Shown here piece after piece: positions 52,225 to 59,097 of a DNA stretch of 64,000 nt. Source of the stretch: Halobacteriales archaeon YIM A00010 (GTDB taxonomy: Archaea > Halobacteriota > Halobacteria > Halobacteriales > Haloarculaceae); assembly GCA_025041175.1 (NCBI GenBank), contig JAKCFJ010000001.1:1488001-1552000 (forward strand), read 5' to 3'. The notes under the pieces were generated by a model, which was not told the DNA's origin, ran no database searches, and saw only the letters and a program-made list of their open reading frames with translations. Both the position numbers and the translations under genes were made by a program. Position 1 is the stretch's first letter; each line of letters starts with the position of its first letter.

Positions 52225-52782
52225 TCACGTCTCGTAGCTGATCGTCACCACGCCGTGTTCGGCGCTCGTTGATTTTTCTTCGACCACTTCACCGTCGTTC
52301 AGGATTTCGACGGTCATCTCCCCATCGCCGGCTTCAAGCTTCTGGACCGTTGCTGACACCATGTTTAGCATTTCATCATCCATGTCGATGTCGATGGTTT
52401 TCGCTCCCGTCCCATCAACGGTTCGACTCTCGCCCATCGATCCGAAGCTACCGGACCACTCGCCATCGTAGCTCACGCGTACCTGATACCCATCGCCGGA
52501 TGACCCGCTGTCACCCGATTCCCCCTCGGGGGCTTCGGTTTCGGTCTCTTCGGCTGGCTGCTCGGTTTCGGTTCCACCGTCAGCCTTGGCCGTCTCCGTG
52601 TCATCCGGAGCATCGGTCGCCTCGGTTTCGGCTTCGGCTTCCGACGCACCGGAGTTGTCCGTGTCTTCGGCCGGTGCCATCGCACCGATTACCATCAGCA
52701 GTACGAACGCGTACACCGCTCCAACCGCAATGTTTCTGATAGTCGATCCCGCTTTCATTCCCGGCAAGTCTGTTATGTTCAT
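52225..52782 (-). CDS. Membrane-anchored secreted protein with acidic linker
   Basis: 185 residues: N-terminal anchor (IRNIAVGAVYAFVLLMVIGA, about 15-35), a Glu/Thr/Asp-rich linker (40-95), and a C-terminal beta domain (YQVRVSYDGEWSGSFGSMGE, SATVQKLEAGDGEMTVEIL, STSAEHGVVTISYE) seen in exported haloarchaeal proteins. It would display a small domain on the cell surface during infection or lysogeny. Confidence 0.7.
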   Translation of the reverse strand: MNITDLPGMKAGSTIRNIAVGAVYAFVLLMVIGAMAPAEDTDNSGASEAEAETEATDAPDDTETAKADGGTETEQPAEETETEAPEGESGDSGSSGDGYQVRVSYDGEWSGSFGSMGESRTVDGTGAKTIDIDMDDEMLNMVSATVQKLEAGDGEMTVEILNDGEVVEEKSTSAEHGVVTISYET

Positions 52783-52824
52783 TGTAGTATTCCGTTTATG
52801 TGTTTGACTGGATAACTATAGTAG

Positions 52825-53298
52825 TTACCCATCCGTTCGTTGTTCGTCTGCCTGTTCCATCATGGCGACCGCTGCGGCCATGTGCGCATAGACCCCTTCG
52901 TCCTCGTGGGCGTCACCTGTCGATTCGTAATTCATCGATTCGGCGCGGAACTCCCCCGTGAAGCTCCGAAACATCTTATCCAGACGGCGGGTGTACAACC
53001 CCGCCCGCACCCAGTCTTCGGGGCTGTCGAGTGTGACCGGCTCTTCGCCGGCCATTTTGTACAGGACTTCTCCAATCTCATACCACGAGGCTCCGTAATC
53101 CGCGTTCTTGCGCTCGTAGGTGTCCGCGCCCGATCTCAGGAGCTTCGGGGGGATGTCCTCGATGGGCATTGTCTCATCTTCTCCGTGACTCACACCACGG
53201 GCGACATCAAGGGGGATATCCCCCAATGCCTTCCGGGCAGACTCGGATATATCCGAAGCATCGACCCCACCGGGGGACGATACGCGCTTATCAGTCAT
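52825..53298 (-). CDS. Early viral protein with a KNADYG motif (DUF1599/DUF6378-like)
   Basis: Start at 53298 (MTDKRVSSPGGVDASDIS), overlapping the preceding stop by 8 nt. The helical core TYERKNADYGASWYEIGEVL, LYTRRLDKMFRSF and EDEGVYAHMAAAVAMME resembles phage MazG-adjacent families whose members carry KNxDYG and are linked to nucleotide metabolism. Assignment is from the motif only. Confidence 0.6.
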   Translation of the reverse strand: MTDKRVSSPGGVDASDISESARKALGDIPLDVARGVSHGEDETMPIEDIPPKLLRSGADTYERKNADYGASWYEIGEVLYKMAGEEPVTLDSPEDWVRAGLYTRRLDKMFRSFTGEFRAESMNYESTGDAHEDEGVYAHMAAAVAMMEQADEQRTDG

Positions 53299-53539
53299 CG
53301 CCGGCCCCCATGTCGTCGCGCAGGGCCTCGATCGATTCACGCGCTTTCTCGATGTGTCTTTCCGCCCGGTCCATCCGGCGGTCGATACCGGAGAGCTGTC
53401 CCTCCAACTCCCCATCTCCGCTCACCGCCCAGTACCGGGCCATCACAACGCCCGCAACCGTCCGATTGAGACTCGATATTTGGAGATCCAGCAGTCTCAC
53501 GTGGTCGATGTCTCCGCCCTCTTGTGATTCGTCAGACAT
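53291..53539 (-). CDS. Small coiled-coil protein (82 aa)
   Basis: N-terminal acidic stretch, helix (DHVRLLDLQISSLNRTVAGV), then a second amphipathic helix (IDRRMDRAERHIEKARESIE). Start overlaps the upstream stop as ATGTCTGA. No family recognised. Confidence 0.65.
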   Translation of the reverse strand: MSDESQEGGDIDHVRLLDLQISSLNRTVAGVVMARYWAVSGDGELEGQLSGIDRRMDRAERHIEKARESIEALRDDMGAGDD

Positions 53540-53804
53540 TATTTCTCACCTCGTCTTCCTCCCCGGATTGCTCCCATTCGATGGGGCATTCACTCGATAG
53601 GAGATACCCCGCGTGCGGGCGACAGACAACGCGCGTTCCGCTCATGAACGACCGAAGCCCAACGCGGCGAATGACTACCTCCGCCTCAGCCGTGCACAGG
53701 ACGACACCACTCTCACGCACATCTTCATCGTCGGTATGCCCACGGCCGTCCTCGGTATCGGAGACGTACTGGCAGTGGGGCATGTTGGGGTCATCTTCCA
53801 CCAT
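53532..53804 (-). CDS. Small Cys/His-containing protein (90 aa)
   Basis: Start at 53804 (MVEDDPNMPHCQYVSD). Cysteines and histidines are spread (MPHC, VVLC, VVCRPH, SSEC), consistent with a zinc site. Coupled to the next gene by an 8-nt overlap. Confidence 0.6.
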   Translation of the reverse strand: MVEDDPNMPHCQYVSDTEDGRGHTDDEDVRESGVVLCTAEAEVVIRRVGLRSFMSGTRVVCRPHAGYLLSSECPIEWEQSGEEDEVRNNV

Positions 53805-53823
53805 CTCATCACCGCCGGTATCG

Positions 53824-54417
53824 TTAGTTGTCAAACCACACCACCATCCTAACATTCTCCGCTCCGAAGCGATCCCCGAGAAGCTCGAGCAGGTCGAAGA
53901 TTACCCACTCCCACGCTCCCGATAGCGACCACCGGCGTGTGAGCTTCATCCGCTTGATGTATTTCGATTCGTCCTCGTTGGGCACCGCCTCGCCATCGGC
54001 CAACGCCTCGTCGTTGGAGTTGATGATATCCGCCCAACCACTCGACCACCCGAACTTTGTTCCGGTCGGCTCTTTGTCCTCATCGAGGACTGTATACCGC
54101 AAGTCTCGCCCGGCGGCTTCCTCGCTCCAATCGAGTCTTTGAAGCTCGTACAGCGTTGCATAGCTCGCGGAATGGAACTCTATGGCTCCGAGATTCTCCA
54201 TGCCTCCCCACCGCTCCACCGCGTCTTCTACCCCCCGGCTGATGTGCTCGGGGAAGCCACGCTTTGGAAACGCAGGATCGAACGCCACGTTATTTCGCAC
54301 CCCGAACAGCATTCCGAACGCGTCATACGACCGCCCGACGAGTGGAAGGAGATCGCACGCGGTGTACCAGTGGTCGTGGTTGCGCACCTCGATGCGGCCG
54401 TGGATATCACATCCCAT
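53824..54417 (-). CDS. Phage-conserved MGCDIH-family protein
   Basis: Start at 54417 gives MGCDIHGRIEVRNHDHWY, the N-terminal signature of a widespread phage protein family of unknown function (MGCDIH at the extreme N-terminus). Further conserved-looking parts are GRSYDAFGMLFGVRNNV, HSASYATLYELQRLDW and ENVRMVVWFDN. 197 residues; the start overlaps the previous stop by 11 nt. Confidence 0.75.
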   Translation of the reverse strand: MGCDIHGRIEVRNHDHWYTACDLLPLVGRSYDAFGMLFGVRNNVAFDPAFPKRGFPEHISRGVEDAVERWGGMENLGAIEFHSASYATLYELQRLDWSEEAAGRDLRYTVLDEDKEPTGTKFGWSSGWADIINSNDEALADGEAVPNEDESKYIKRMKLTRRWSLSGAWEWVIFDLLELLGDRFGAENVRMVVWFDN

Positions 54418-54754
54418 CGTCCACCACCCGTGCTTCACCGCCAAATGGTGTGACCGTAGCCCCACCATCGGATCTCTTAAGGTGCTCTCCCATGAATTCG
54501 AGAACGTCAATATCTCTCGGTTGGAACACCAAGAGACTCTTTCTCCACCCCCGAGATTTCAGTTTGACACCCTCATACGATTCAAGGCTGTACGTCTCAG
54601 TCTCCGGGTTGTAGGAGAACGTCGCACGACGGCCTCGGTTGGAGGTATCCAACGTCTGGACGGGGGAAACTAACGTTCTCTCGCGTGTCTCCCCAGTCTC
54701 CGGGCTGTTCTCCGATCGGTCGACCGCGATTCGTGGGTATTCGTCGTCACTCAT
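54407..54754 (-). CDS. Hypothetical early viral protein (115 aa)
   Basis: Start at 54754 (MSDDEYPRIAVDRSENSP), ATGA overlap with the gene before. Contains a small beta segment (RRATFSYNPETETYSLESYE) and LLVFQPRDIDVLEFMGEHLK. No family recognised. Confidence 0.65.
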   Translation of the reverse strand: MSDDEYPRIAVDRSENSPETGETRERTLVSPVQTLDTSNRGRRATFSYNPETETYSLESYEGVKLKSRGWRKSLLVFQPRDIDVLEFMGEHLKRSDGGATVTPFGGEARVVDDGM

Positions 54755-55176
54755 TGGCTGAATTCCCCCGCGCAGTGTTCGCACACCCACATATCCGGCT
54801 CCCCCCGCTCGGGCGTGATGCGCACGCGTACGCCCACCTCATCGGACTCGTGTATTTGGACATCTCCGTACTCCGTATTCGTGAGGTCGTAGACATACCG
54901 CGGGCGGTACTCTCCCACCACCTCAACCTTTCTTCCGTGGTCGATGGTGGCCCGATCCGATTTATCGAGCGCGTTCAACACGGCTGCCATCATCGGAAGC
55001 CTCCGCCCGTGGTGTCGATATACTGGCTCGTTCGGTGGGATTCGGGCGACACCCTCGAACGAGGTTTCACCCGGTGGACCGACGTAGATCGGTGTGAGGC
55101 CCTCGTCTTCCCACAACGCTTGGTCGCAGTAGTCGCACTCGGGTGGAAGCTCGACCGGTTCGGTCGTGCTACTCAT
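54751..55176 (-). CDS. Zinc-ribbon protein with central domain (141 aa)
   Basis: Start at 55176 (MSSTTEPVELPPECDYC), overlapping the preceding stop as ATGAGTAG. CDYC near the start and CEHC near the end form a split zinc ribbon enclosing about 90 residues (IYVGPPGETSFEGVARIPPN, VEVVGEYRPRYVYDLTNTEY). Unknown function. Confidence 0.7.
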   Translation of the reverse strand: MSSTTEPVELPPECDYCDQALWEDEGLTPIYVGPPGETSFEGVARIPPNEPVYRHHGRRLPMMAAVLNALDKSDRATIDHGRKVEVVGEYRPRYVYDLTNTEYGDVQIHESDEVGVRVRITPERGEPDMWVCEHCAGEFSQ

Positions 55177-55387
55177 CGACATCACCCCCCGGCCCGACAT
55201 CCCCGATAACGTCCTCGATGCGATCGGCCACCTCGGAGACCGTGATGGCGGAACGGGCATTGTCATCTTCCGATGCGGCTTTTCCCGCGAATCGGAGCGC
55301 TCGCACTACCGTCTCCGATTCGAACTCATCGAGATAGACCGAACCATCACCGTTTTTGAAACGGATTTGTACTGATTCGTCACTCAT
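55169..55387 (-). CDS. Small acidic protein (72 aa)
   Basis: Start at 55387 (MSDESVQIRFKNGDGSVYL), overlapping the upstream stop (ATGAGTGA). Short beta hairpin followed by a helix (TVVRALRFAGKAASEDDNAR, SEVADRIEDVIGDVG). No family recognised. Confidence 0.65.
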   Translation of the reverse strand: MSDESVQIRFKNGDGSVYLDEFESETVVRALRFAGKAASEDDNARSAITVSEVADRIEDVIGDVGPGGDVDE

Positions 55388-55517
55388 CGCCATCACCCAC
55401 CATCGCCCGGTCGAAATACCCCACACGGCCGAGGAATATCTCGGCTTCGCCCATGCTGATGTCCCACCGCCGGGACACCTCCCACATAGCCCCAGCTTCA
55501 ACGCTCGAGCTACCCAT
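55380..55517 (-). CDS. Micro-protein (45 aa)
   Basis: MGSSSVEAGAMWEVSRRWDI followed by MGEAEIFLGRVGYFDRAMVG. Both ends overlap neighbouring genes (ATGGGTAG before, GATGAGTGA after). Too short for family assignment. Confidence 0.55.
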   Translation of the reverse strand: MGSSSVEAGAMWEVSRRWDISMGEAEIFLGRVGYFDRAMVGDGDE

Positions 55518-55722
55518 CGCGGTCGTCCTCCGGGATGTACCCACAATTGCAGCAGGAAGCTGTCGTAAGGTGGGCGAGTTTGTAATCACACTTCTCACAC
55601 GCGTATTCCCCGGAGTGGATGTCGTCAGCCTCGTCTCCGGTCGCCGTGAAGGCCTTGCGCTCGCGGACTTTCTGCTCGACGTTGGCCGGCGGTTTGGCGT
55701 TCTCGATCGAATCGGATATCAT
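55510..55722 (-). CDS. Zinc-ribbon protein (70 aa)
   Basis: Start at 55722 (MISDSIENAKPPANVEQKV), which overlaps the preceding stop (GAATGA); the longer frame to 55887 runs through another gene and is rejected. YACEKCDYKLAHLTTASCCNCGYIPE is a four-cysteine ribbon in two CxxC pairs. Confidence 0.7.
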   Translation of the reverse strand: MISDSIENAKPPANVEQKVRERKAFTATGDEADDIHSGEYACEKCDYKLAHLTTASCCNCGYIPEDDRDG

Positions 55723-55844
55723 TCGGGACACCCACAGTTCGCGCACCAATGCAGGCCATTGGCTGATTCGAGCGGCGTTCCGCATTCCCCACACGGAACG
55801 TCCGTTCGGTGGTAGCCTCTTCCGTTCTTCTGTTTTCTCACCAT
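55719..55844 (-). CDS. Zinc-ribbon micro-protein (41 aa)
   Basis: MVRKQKNGRGYHRTDVPCGE continues through CGTPLESANGLHWCANCGCPE: CGECG and CANCG pairs form a compact zinc ribbon with a basic N-terminal arm. It is the first gene after the tRNA-like element at 55887, with GGCAACTACC just before its ATG. Confidence 0.75.
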   Translation of the reverse strand: MVRKQKNGRGYHRTDVPCGECGTPLESANGLHWCANCGCPE

Positions 55845-55886
55845 GTTTGGTAGTTGCCTCTCGATAGCGCACCACCGCGGCGCGCA

Positions 55887-55928
55887 TGGCCCGCCGGGGA
55901 ATCGAACCCCGGCAATACCAATCGGGCC
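55887..55928 (-). ncRNA. tRNA-like minihelix A
   Basis: Minus strand, 42 nt. GGCCCG pairs with CGGGCC (6 bp), the T arm is CGGGG-TTCGATT-CCCCG with a canonical T loop, and a discriminator-like A follows. Counting seven acceptor positions (one A-G mismatch) plus five T-stem pairs gives the 12-bp coaxial stack of a tRNA top half. The linker TTGGTATTGC has a GG like a D loop; there is no anticodon arm. It begins 13 nt after the stop of the 55942 gene. The 3' side continues with CCGCGGTGG and GGCAACTACC before the next ATG. Confidence 0.75.
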
Positions 55929-55941
55929 TGTGTTTCGCTCG

Positions 55942-56100
55942 CTATTGTGTGTGGTGGAGCGGAACGGTCACATCGGATGAGAGGTATGCATCGTGATTCG
56001 ATTCGTCCACGAGACACAACCCCCCACCCTCGGTTTGGTATCCAACGATGACTGGCTCGTCGTAGTACCCGCCATCTTCGCCCGTCACGGGCATACTCAT
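55942..56100 (-). CDS. Small beta-rich protein (52 aa)
   Basis: MSMPVTGEDGGYYDEPVIVG and onwards, ATG overlapping the previous stop (ATGA). Contains GGGLCLVDESNHDAYLSSDV. Last gene before minihelix A. The longer frame to 56409 is a shadow. Confidence 0.6.
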   Translation of the reverse strand: MSMPVTGEDGGYYDEPVIVGYQTEGGGLCLVDESNHDAYLSSDVTVPLHHTQ

Positions 56101-56399
56101 GCTGTTACCTCCGCCGGCTCCTCGGAGGAATCCACATTCTCCGGGGGTTCGGCGGGTTCTGGATCGGTGGTTTCGTCCTCTTTCACCGGGGGTGTAGCCT
56201 CCACGTTGGCCGTTGCGCGGGCTTTCGCTGCGCGGCGTTCGAGACGATCGACCGCTCGGGTACCACACTCCGTGCAGTACCACTGTCCCGCGACGAAGGA
56301 GACGTACGACGCTCTCCCACACCCGTAGCAGGATTGATGCAGCCGATCCGGGCACGGATCGTTGTCCGCTCGAGCGTCGACCAAGCTTCGGTGGGTCAC
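56097..56399 (-). CDS. Zinc-ribbon protein with disordered tail (100 aa)
   Basis: GTG start at 56399 overlapping the upstream stop (GTGA). DPCPDRLHQSCYGCGRA then GQWYCTECGTRAVDRL forms a zinc ribbon with four to five cysteines; the rest is an acidic Pro/Glu/Thr tail. Confidence 0.7.
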   Translation of the reverse strand: MTHRSLVDARADNDPCPDRLHQSCYGCGRASYVSFVAGQWYCTECGTRAVDRLERRAAKARATANVEATPPVKEDETTDPEPAEPPENVDSSEEPAEVTA

Positions 56400-56590
56400 T
56401 CGCCATCACCCCACCCCGCGCCGATGCCGATGGTTTCGCCGTATTCGCATTCGATCCATTCGCCCTCTTCGCAGGTCGTCAAGACCGTAAGCCCCTCCGT
56501 GGGGTACTCAAAGCACCGCACGGGGGGTTCGGGATCCCACTCGCCGTTTTGTAAGTCTTCGGTCGCCGTTGGTAGTTGCTTGTTCGCCAT
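56396..56590 (-). CDS. Small protein (64 aa)
   Basis: Start at 56590 (MANKQLPTATEDLQNGEW). Three cysteines (VRCFEY, TTCEEGEWIECEYG). Coupled to the zinc-ribbon gene after it by GTGA. The longer frame to 56659 lacks support. Confidence 0.6.
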   Translation of the reverse strand: MANKQLPTATEDLQNGEWDPEPPVRCFEYPTEGLTVLTTCEEGEWIECEYGETIGIGAGWGDGE

Positions 56591-56625
56591 TGTCCTGTGT
56601 TGGTTCCGCGGGTTGGTCGGCCGGT

Positions 56626-56748
56626 CTATCCCTCGCAGCTCATCAGGTGGATGTCGCACGATTCGGCGCGGACGATCTCACCGCACTCCTCACACCGGAG
56701 TTCCATCGCATCGCGTTGGTGCCATGTGAACGGTTCGGGTGGGTTCAT
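56626..56748 (-). CDS. Zinc-finger micro-protein (40 aa)
   Basis: Found by reading the frame between two larger genes: MNPPEPFTWHQRDAMELRCE continues ECGEIVRAESCDIHLMSCEG. CEECG with C..H...C gives a C2-type finger. The ATG overlaps the stop of the preceding gene (ATGA). Confidence 0.7.
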   Translation of the reverse strand: MNPPEPFTWHQRDAMELRCEECGEIVRAESCDIHLMSCEG

Positions 56749-57839
56749 TGGTCGCACGCCGCGACGAGTTCCTCTCCGAACTCGCGTTCAAGCTCATTGT
56801 AGTAGCCATCCCGGCAGCCTTGGCACAGGCACGCACTACCGAATTCGCTGTTCTCCCGGTCGACAACGACCATGCCGCATTCGTCGCAGATTGGCTCGTC
56901 GTGCTCGTTCCGGCGCTCGGGCTCGGTCGGGCAGATTGGCGGCAGGTCGATTCCACCGTCGGTGATGAGTTCCTTCGCCTCCACGCGGTGGTTCTGGTTG
57001 GGGTATTCTTCGTCTAATTCGGCCGCTCGCTCCACCGCTGTAGACTCGTCGCGATATTCGGTGACATGACCGTCTACATCGCTGATAACTCGGTACTCGA
57101 TATCCCGACCACCGTCCGTGACGATTTCCTTCCTCGACACGGCTTTCTTCAGATTGATAGATTGGATGGAGTACCCGAGCGGTCCGTAGTTCCGGACTCC
57201 CTGATGTCCATTCTCACATTCAAACACCTCCGACTCGACCACCGGGCCATCATTCCCATCTCGAACCCGATCGAACTCCATCGGCTCATCGCACACGCTA
57301 CAGTCGAACTCGCGCCCACCGTCGGTGACGAGTTCGGGCTCGCTCTCCACGTCGCCGTAGAAGCCGATTCCCTGGAGGAATGCTTTGGCTTCGGAGTATT
57401 CGATTTCCCACCGGAGTGACAGCTCGATGCCCGCGCTCATTCGGTGGGGGCAAGGCACCCCGTCGCGCAGCGGGAATTCGGGGGTGTCGTCCTCCTCTCC
57501 ACCATCAGTGATGAGTTCGGGCTCGCTCTCCGAGCGGGGCAGCCGGCCGGGGTTCTCGAGGAGCACACGCATGATGTGCTTGCACACGTCCGCGCGGTCC
57601 TCACACTGACAGAAGTACCCATCCGGTCCCTGAAGGTCGACCGCGTAGGTCTCTCCCGAGCCACTGTGAACGCGGTAGCCTGCCTCGGAATACTCTCCCT
57701 TCTCCACCTTCAGGAAGCCGCTCAATGCGCTGTCGGCCCGCGTGCTCGCGTCGTAATCGAACTCCCCGTTCTCGTCTTCGCTCTCGAACTCCTCGAACGT
57801 CGCTTGGTTGGTATCGTTGGTATCGTTGGTAGTTGCCAT
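56745..57839 (-). CDS. Modular SWIM/zinc-ribbon protein with repeated ELITDGG linkers
   Basis: 364 residues from the ATG at 57839 (MATTNDTNDTNQ). First module: SWIM zinc finger (TYAVDLQGPDGYFCQCEDRA, DVCKHIMRVL). Others: CPHRMSAGIELSL; a ribbon CSVCDEPMEF with FECENGHQG; an alpha/beta module (IEYRVISDVDGHVTEYRDES); and a final ribbon (CPTEPERRNEHDEPICDECG, CLCQGC). Between modules stand near-identical linkers ELITDGG, ELVTDGG, EIVTDGG, ELITDGG. First gene behind promoter copy 1; the in-frame codons before 57839 are promoter sequence. Confidence 0.75.
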   Translation of the reverse strand: MATTNDTNDTNQATFEEFESEDENGEFDYDASTRADSALSGFLKVEKGEYSEAGYRVHSGSGETYAVDLQGPDGYFCQCEDRADVCKHIMRVLLENPGRLPRSESEPELITDGGEEDDTPEFPLRDGVPCPHRMSAGIELSLRWEIEYSEAKAFLQGIGFYGDVESEPELVTDGGREFDCSVCDEPMEFDRVRDGNDGPVVESEVFECENGHQGVRNYGPLGYSIQSINLKKAVSRKEIVTDGGRDIEYRVISDVDGHVTEYRDESTAVERAAELDEEYPNQNHRVEAKELITDGGIDLPPICPTEPERRNEHDEPICDECGMVVVDRENSEFGSACLCQGCRDGYYNELEREFGEELVAACDQ

Positions 57840-57848
57840 TTTTCTTCT

Positions 57849-57909
57849 CCCTCTATCTATAGGTATGTGCCACACCCACTTAATACTACCGATTTATTTT
57901 GCCACAATC
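57849..57909 (-). promoter_or_regulatory. Duplicated early promoter, copy 1
   Basis: A 61-bp block matching 56 of 61 positions of the block at 59737. On the minus strand: TGTGGCA, an AT-rich stretch, the TATA-like AGTATTAAGT (57878-57887), a second TGTGGCA, then tatagatagaggg just before the start region. The TGTGGCA boxes are 32 bp apart (three helical turns) and flank the TATA element, so they look like regulator sites. It serves the operon beginning at 57839. Confidence 0.8.
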
Positions 57910-58206
57910 CTATTCGTTACTATACTCTTCACCAATCCCGTTCTCTTCGACGGCCTTGTTTCGGAGTTCGGCCGACCGCTCGAGTGAAGCGAATGTGTCG
58001 GTTTGATTATCGAGCGTATCTCCCGTGTGCCACCTGATCGTTATTGGCATGGAGTAGTCGCACCACTCCGTGCAGGCAACCACGCGGTAGTGGATGCCTT
58101 CCTGCACGGGGAGTTCATCAGCCAGTTGTGGGCACATGTAGTGCGGGTGGCCCAGGATCTCCTTCGACACCTCCACGCGGGCATCGAGTGCCTCGTATTC
58201 GGTCAT
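57910..58206 (-). CDS. Hypothetical early viral protein (98 aa)
   Basis: MTEYEALDARVEVSKEILGH with three cysteines (MCPQL, ACTEWCDY). Possible zinc site but irregular spacing. Coupled to the upstream gene by ATGA; it ends at the edge of promoter copy 1. Confidence 0.65.
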   Translation of the reverse strand: MTEYEALDARVEVSKEILGHPHYMCPQLADELPVQEGIHYRVVACTEWCDYSMPITIRWHTGDTLDNQTDTFASLERSAELRNKAVEENGIGEEYSNE

Positions 58207-58460
58207 TGGTATGCCTCCCCCAACCCTCCCCAGTCGTCTTTCGGGTGACCGTGGGTGTCGAAGGCTCCGTGGAGGAACCGATGCTGTTCGTCTGAGAGAG
58301 CTATGACCCGCACTTTGGTGTGGATCGTGTTGTCAGATACGAACTCGTAGAAGTTCGCACGGTGGTGGTACGAATCGAACGTGAACGCCACACCCCCGAT
58401 TACGAACTTTGCTACGCCGTGGTCCAGTACCTCTATCTCGTTGTCGAATGCGTCTGTCAT
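58203..58460 (-). CDS. Hypothetical early viral protein (85 aa)
   Basis: Beta-rich start (NEIEVLDHGVAKFVIGGVAF), His-rich middle and end (SYHHRANFYEF, HRFLHGAFDTHGHPKDD). ATGA overlaps at both ends. No family recognised. Confidence 0.65.
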   Translation of the reverse strand: MTDAFDNEIEVLDHGVAKFVIGGVAFTFDSYHHRANFYEFVSDNTIHTKVRVIALSDEQHRFLHGAFDTHGHPKDDWGGLGEAYQ

Positions 58461-58924
58461 TGGTCTGCCTCCCGAACTCGCTCCACCACAACGCTGTTGT
58501 TCTCGAAATCGATGCTCCCGAAGATTTCGAATCCGGCTGCACGGATGTCTCTCACATCCATATCGGTCAGACGGTCGTATCCTGACCTGATCCGGTACCG
58601 ATCGCCGTATTCTTCGGCCGTCTCGAAATCCGATGTCACATCTTGGAGTATCTCCAAATCCGTGGGTTCTTCGTCTTTCACGTCGGGTTCTCGAACTCGC
58701 TCTATTTTCACACTGACACCCCCCGGAGACTCGCGGAGGACGCGGCCGGTGATCTCGAACCCCTGCTCGCGCAATCGGTCGATCTCACCACCGGTTATCA
58801 TCCGGTGTTCCGATTCGACAATGTACGACCCATCCATCGGTATGACCGTCTCGTACCCCGACAGCAACGATTCGAGTTCCTCGCTCGTTTCCACCGCGCT
58901 AAGATCCATTGGTATTTCGTCCAT
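58457..58924 (-). CDS. Protein with a tandem internal repeat (155 aa)
   Basis: Two copies of a 50-residue unit. The first is centred on HRMITGGEIDRLREQGFEIT then VSVKIERVREPD; the second on YDRLTDMDVRDIRAAGFEIF then VVVERVREAD. Each reads strand, helix, strand. It starts after minihelix B and the GCAACTACC motif. Function unknown. Confidence 0.7.
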   Translation of the reverse strand: MDEIPMDLSAVETSEELESLLSGYETVIPMDGSYIVESEHRMITGGEIDRLREQGFEITGRVLRESPGGVSVKIERVREPDVKDEEPTDLEILQDVTSDFETAEEYGDRYRIRSGYDRLTDMDVRDIRAAGFEIFGSIDFENNSVVVERVREADQ

Positions 58925-58956
58925 GGTAGTTGCTTCCCCATCCCACCGCGGGATGA

Positions 58957-59000
58957 TGCCCCCGCACGGAATCGAACCGTGCTACGCCATCGCCGGGGGT
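58957..59000 (-). ncRNA. tRNA-like minihelix B
   Basis: Minus strand, 44 nt. CCCCCG pairs with CGGGGG (6 bp, with one end mismatch to reach seven), T arm CACGG-TTCGATT-CCGTG with canonical loop, then C and discriminator-like A. The linker GCGATGGCGTAG again holds a GG flanked by D-loop-like bases. The first base coincides with the stop codon of the 59000 gene. Downstream come CCGCGGTGG and GCAACTACC before the ATG at 58924, the same order as after minihelix A. Confidence 0.75.
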
Positions 59001-59095
59001 TAGTCGGTATCCAACGCCCAATCACACACGTCGCAATCGGAGATCGGAACATCCTGCAACGCGTTGCATCGCGGACAGCGGGCGCGTCGGGTCAC
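59000..59095 (-). CDS. Zinc-ribbon micro-protein (31 aa)
   Basis: A GTG at 59095, three bases after the previous stop, gives VTRRARCPRCNALQDVPISD and continues CDVCDWALDTD: CPRC and CDVC, twelve residues apart. An ATG at 59128 inside the previous gene would give 42 residues. Its TAA stop overlaps minihelix B. Confidence 0.65.
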   Translation of the reverse strand: MTRRARCPRCNALQDVPISDCDVCDWALDTD

Positions 59096-59097
59096 CG

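Noticed and set aside
55510-55887. Single 125-aa gene spanning 55510-55887
   Set aside because: It ignores a second frame with a clean zinc-ribbon micro-gene (55719-55844) and an ATGA overlap; two genes fit better, and the long frame would start inside minihelix A.
55887-59000. Minihelices A and B as complete functional tRNAs
   Set aside because: No D arm and no anticodon arm can be placed between acceptor strand and T arm (only 10-12 nt), and no longer-range 5' acceptor strand was found.
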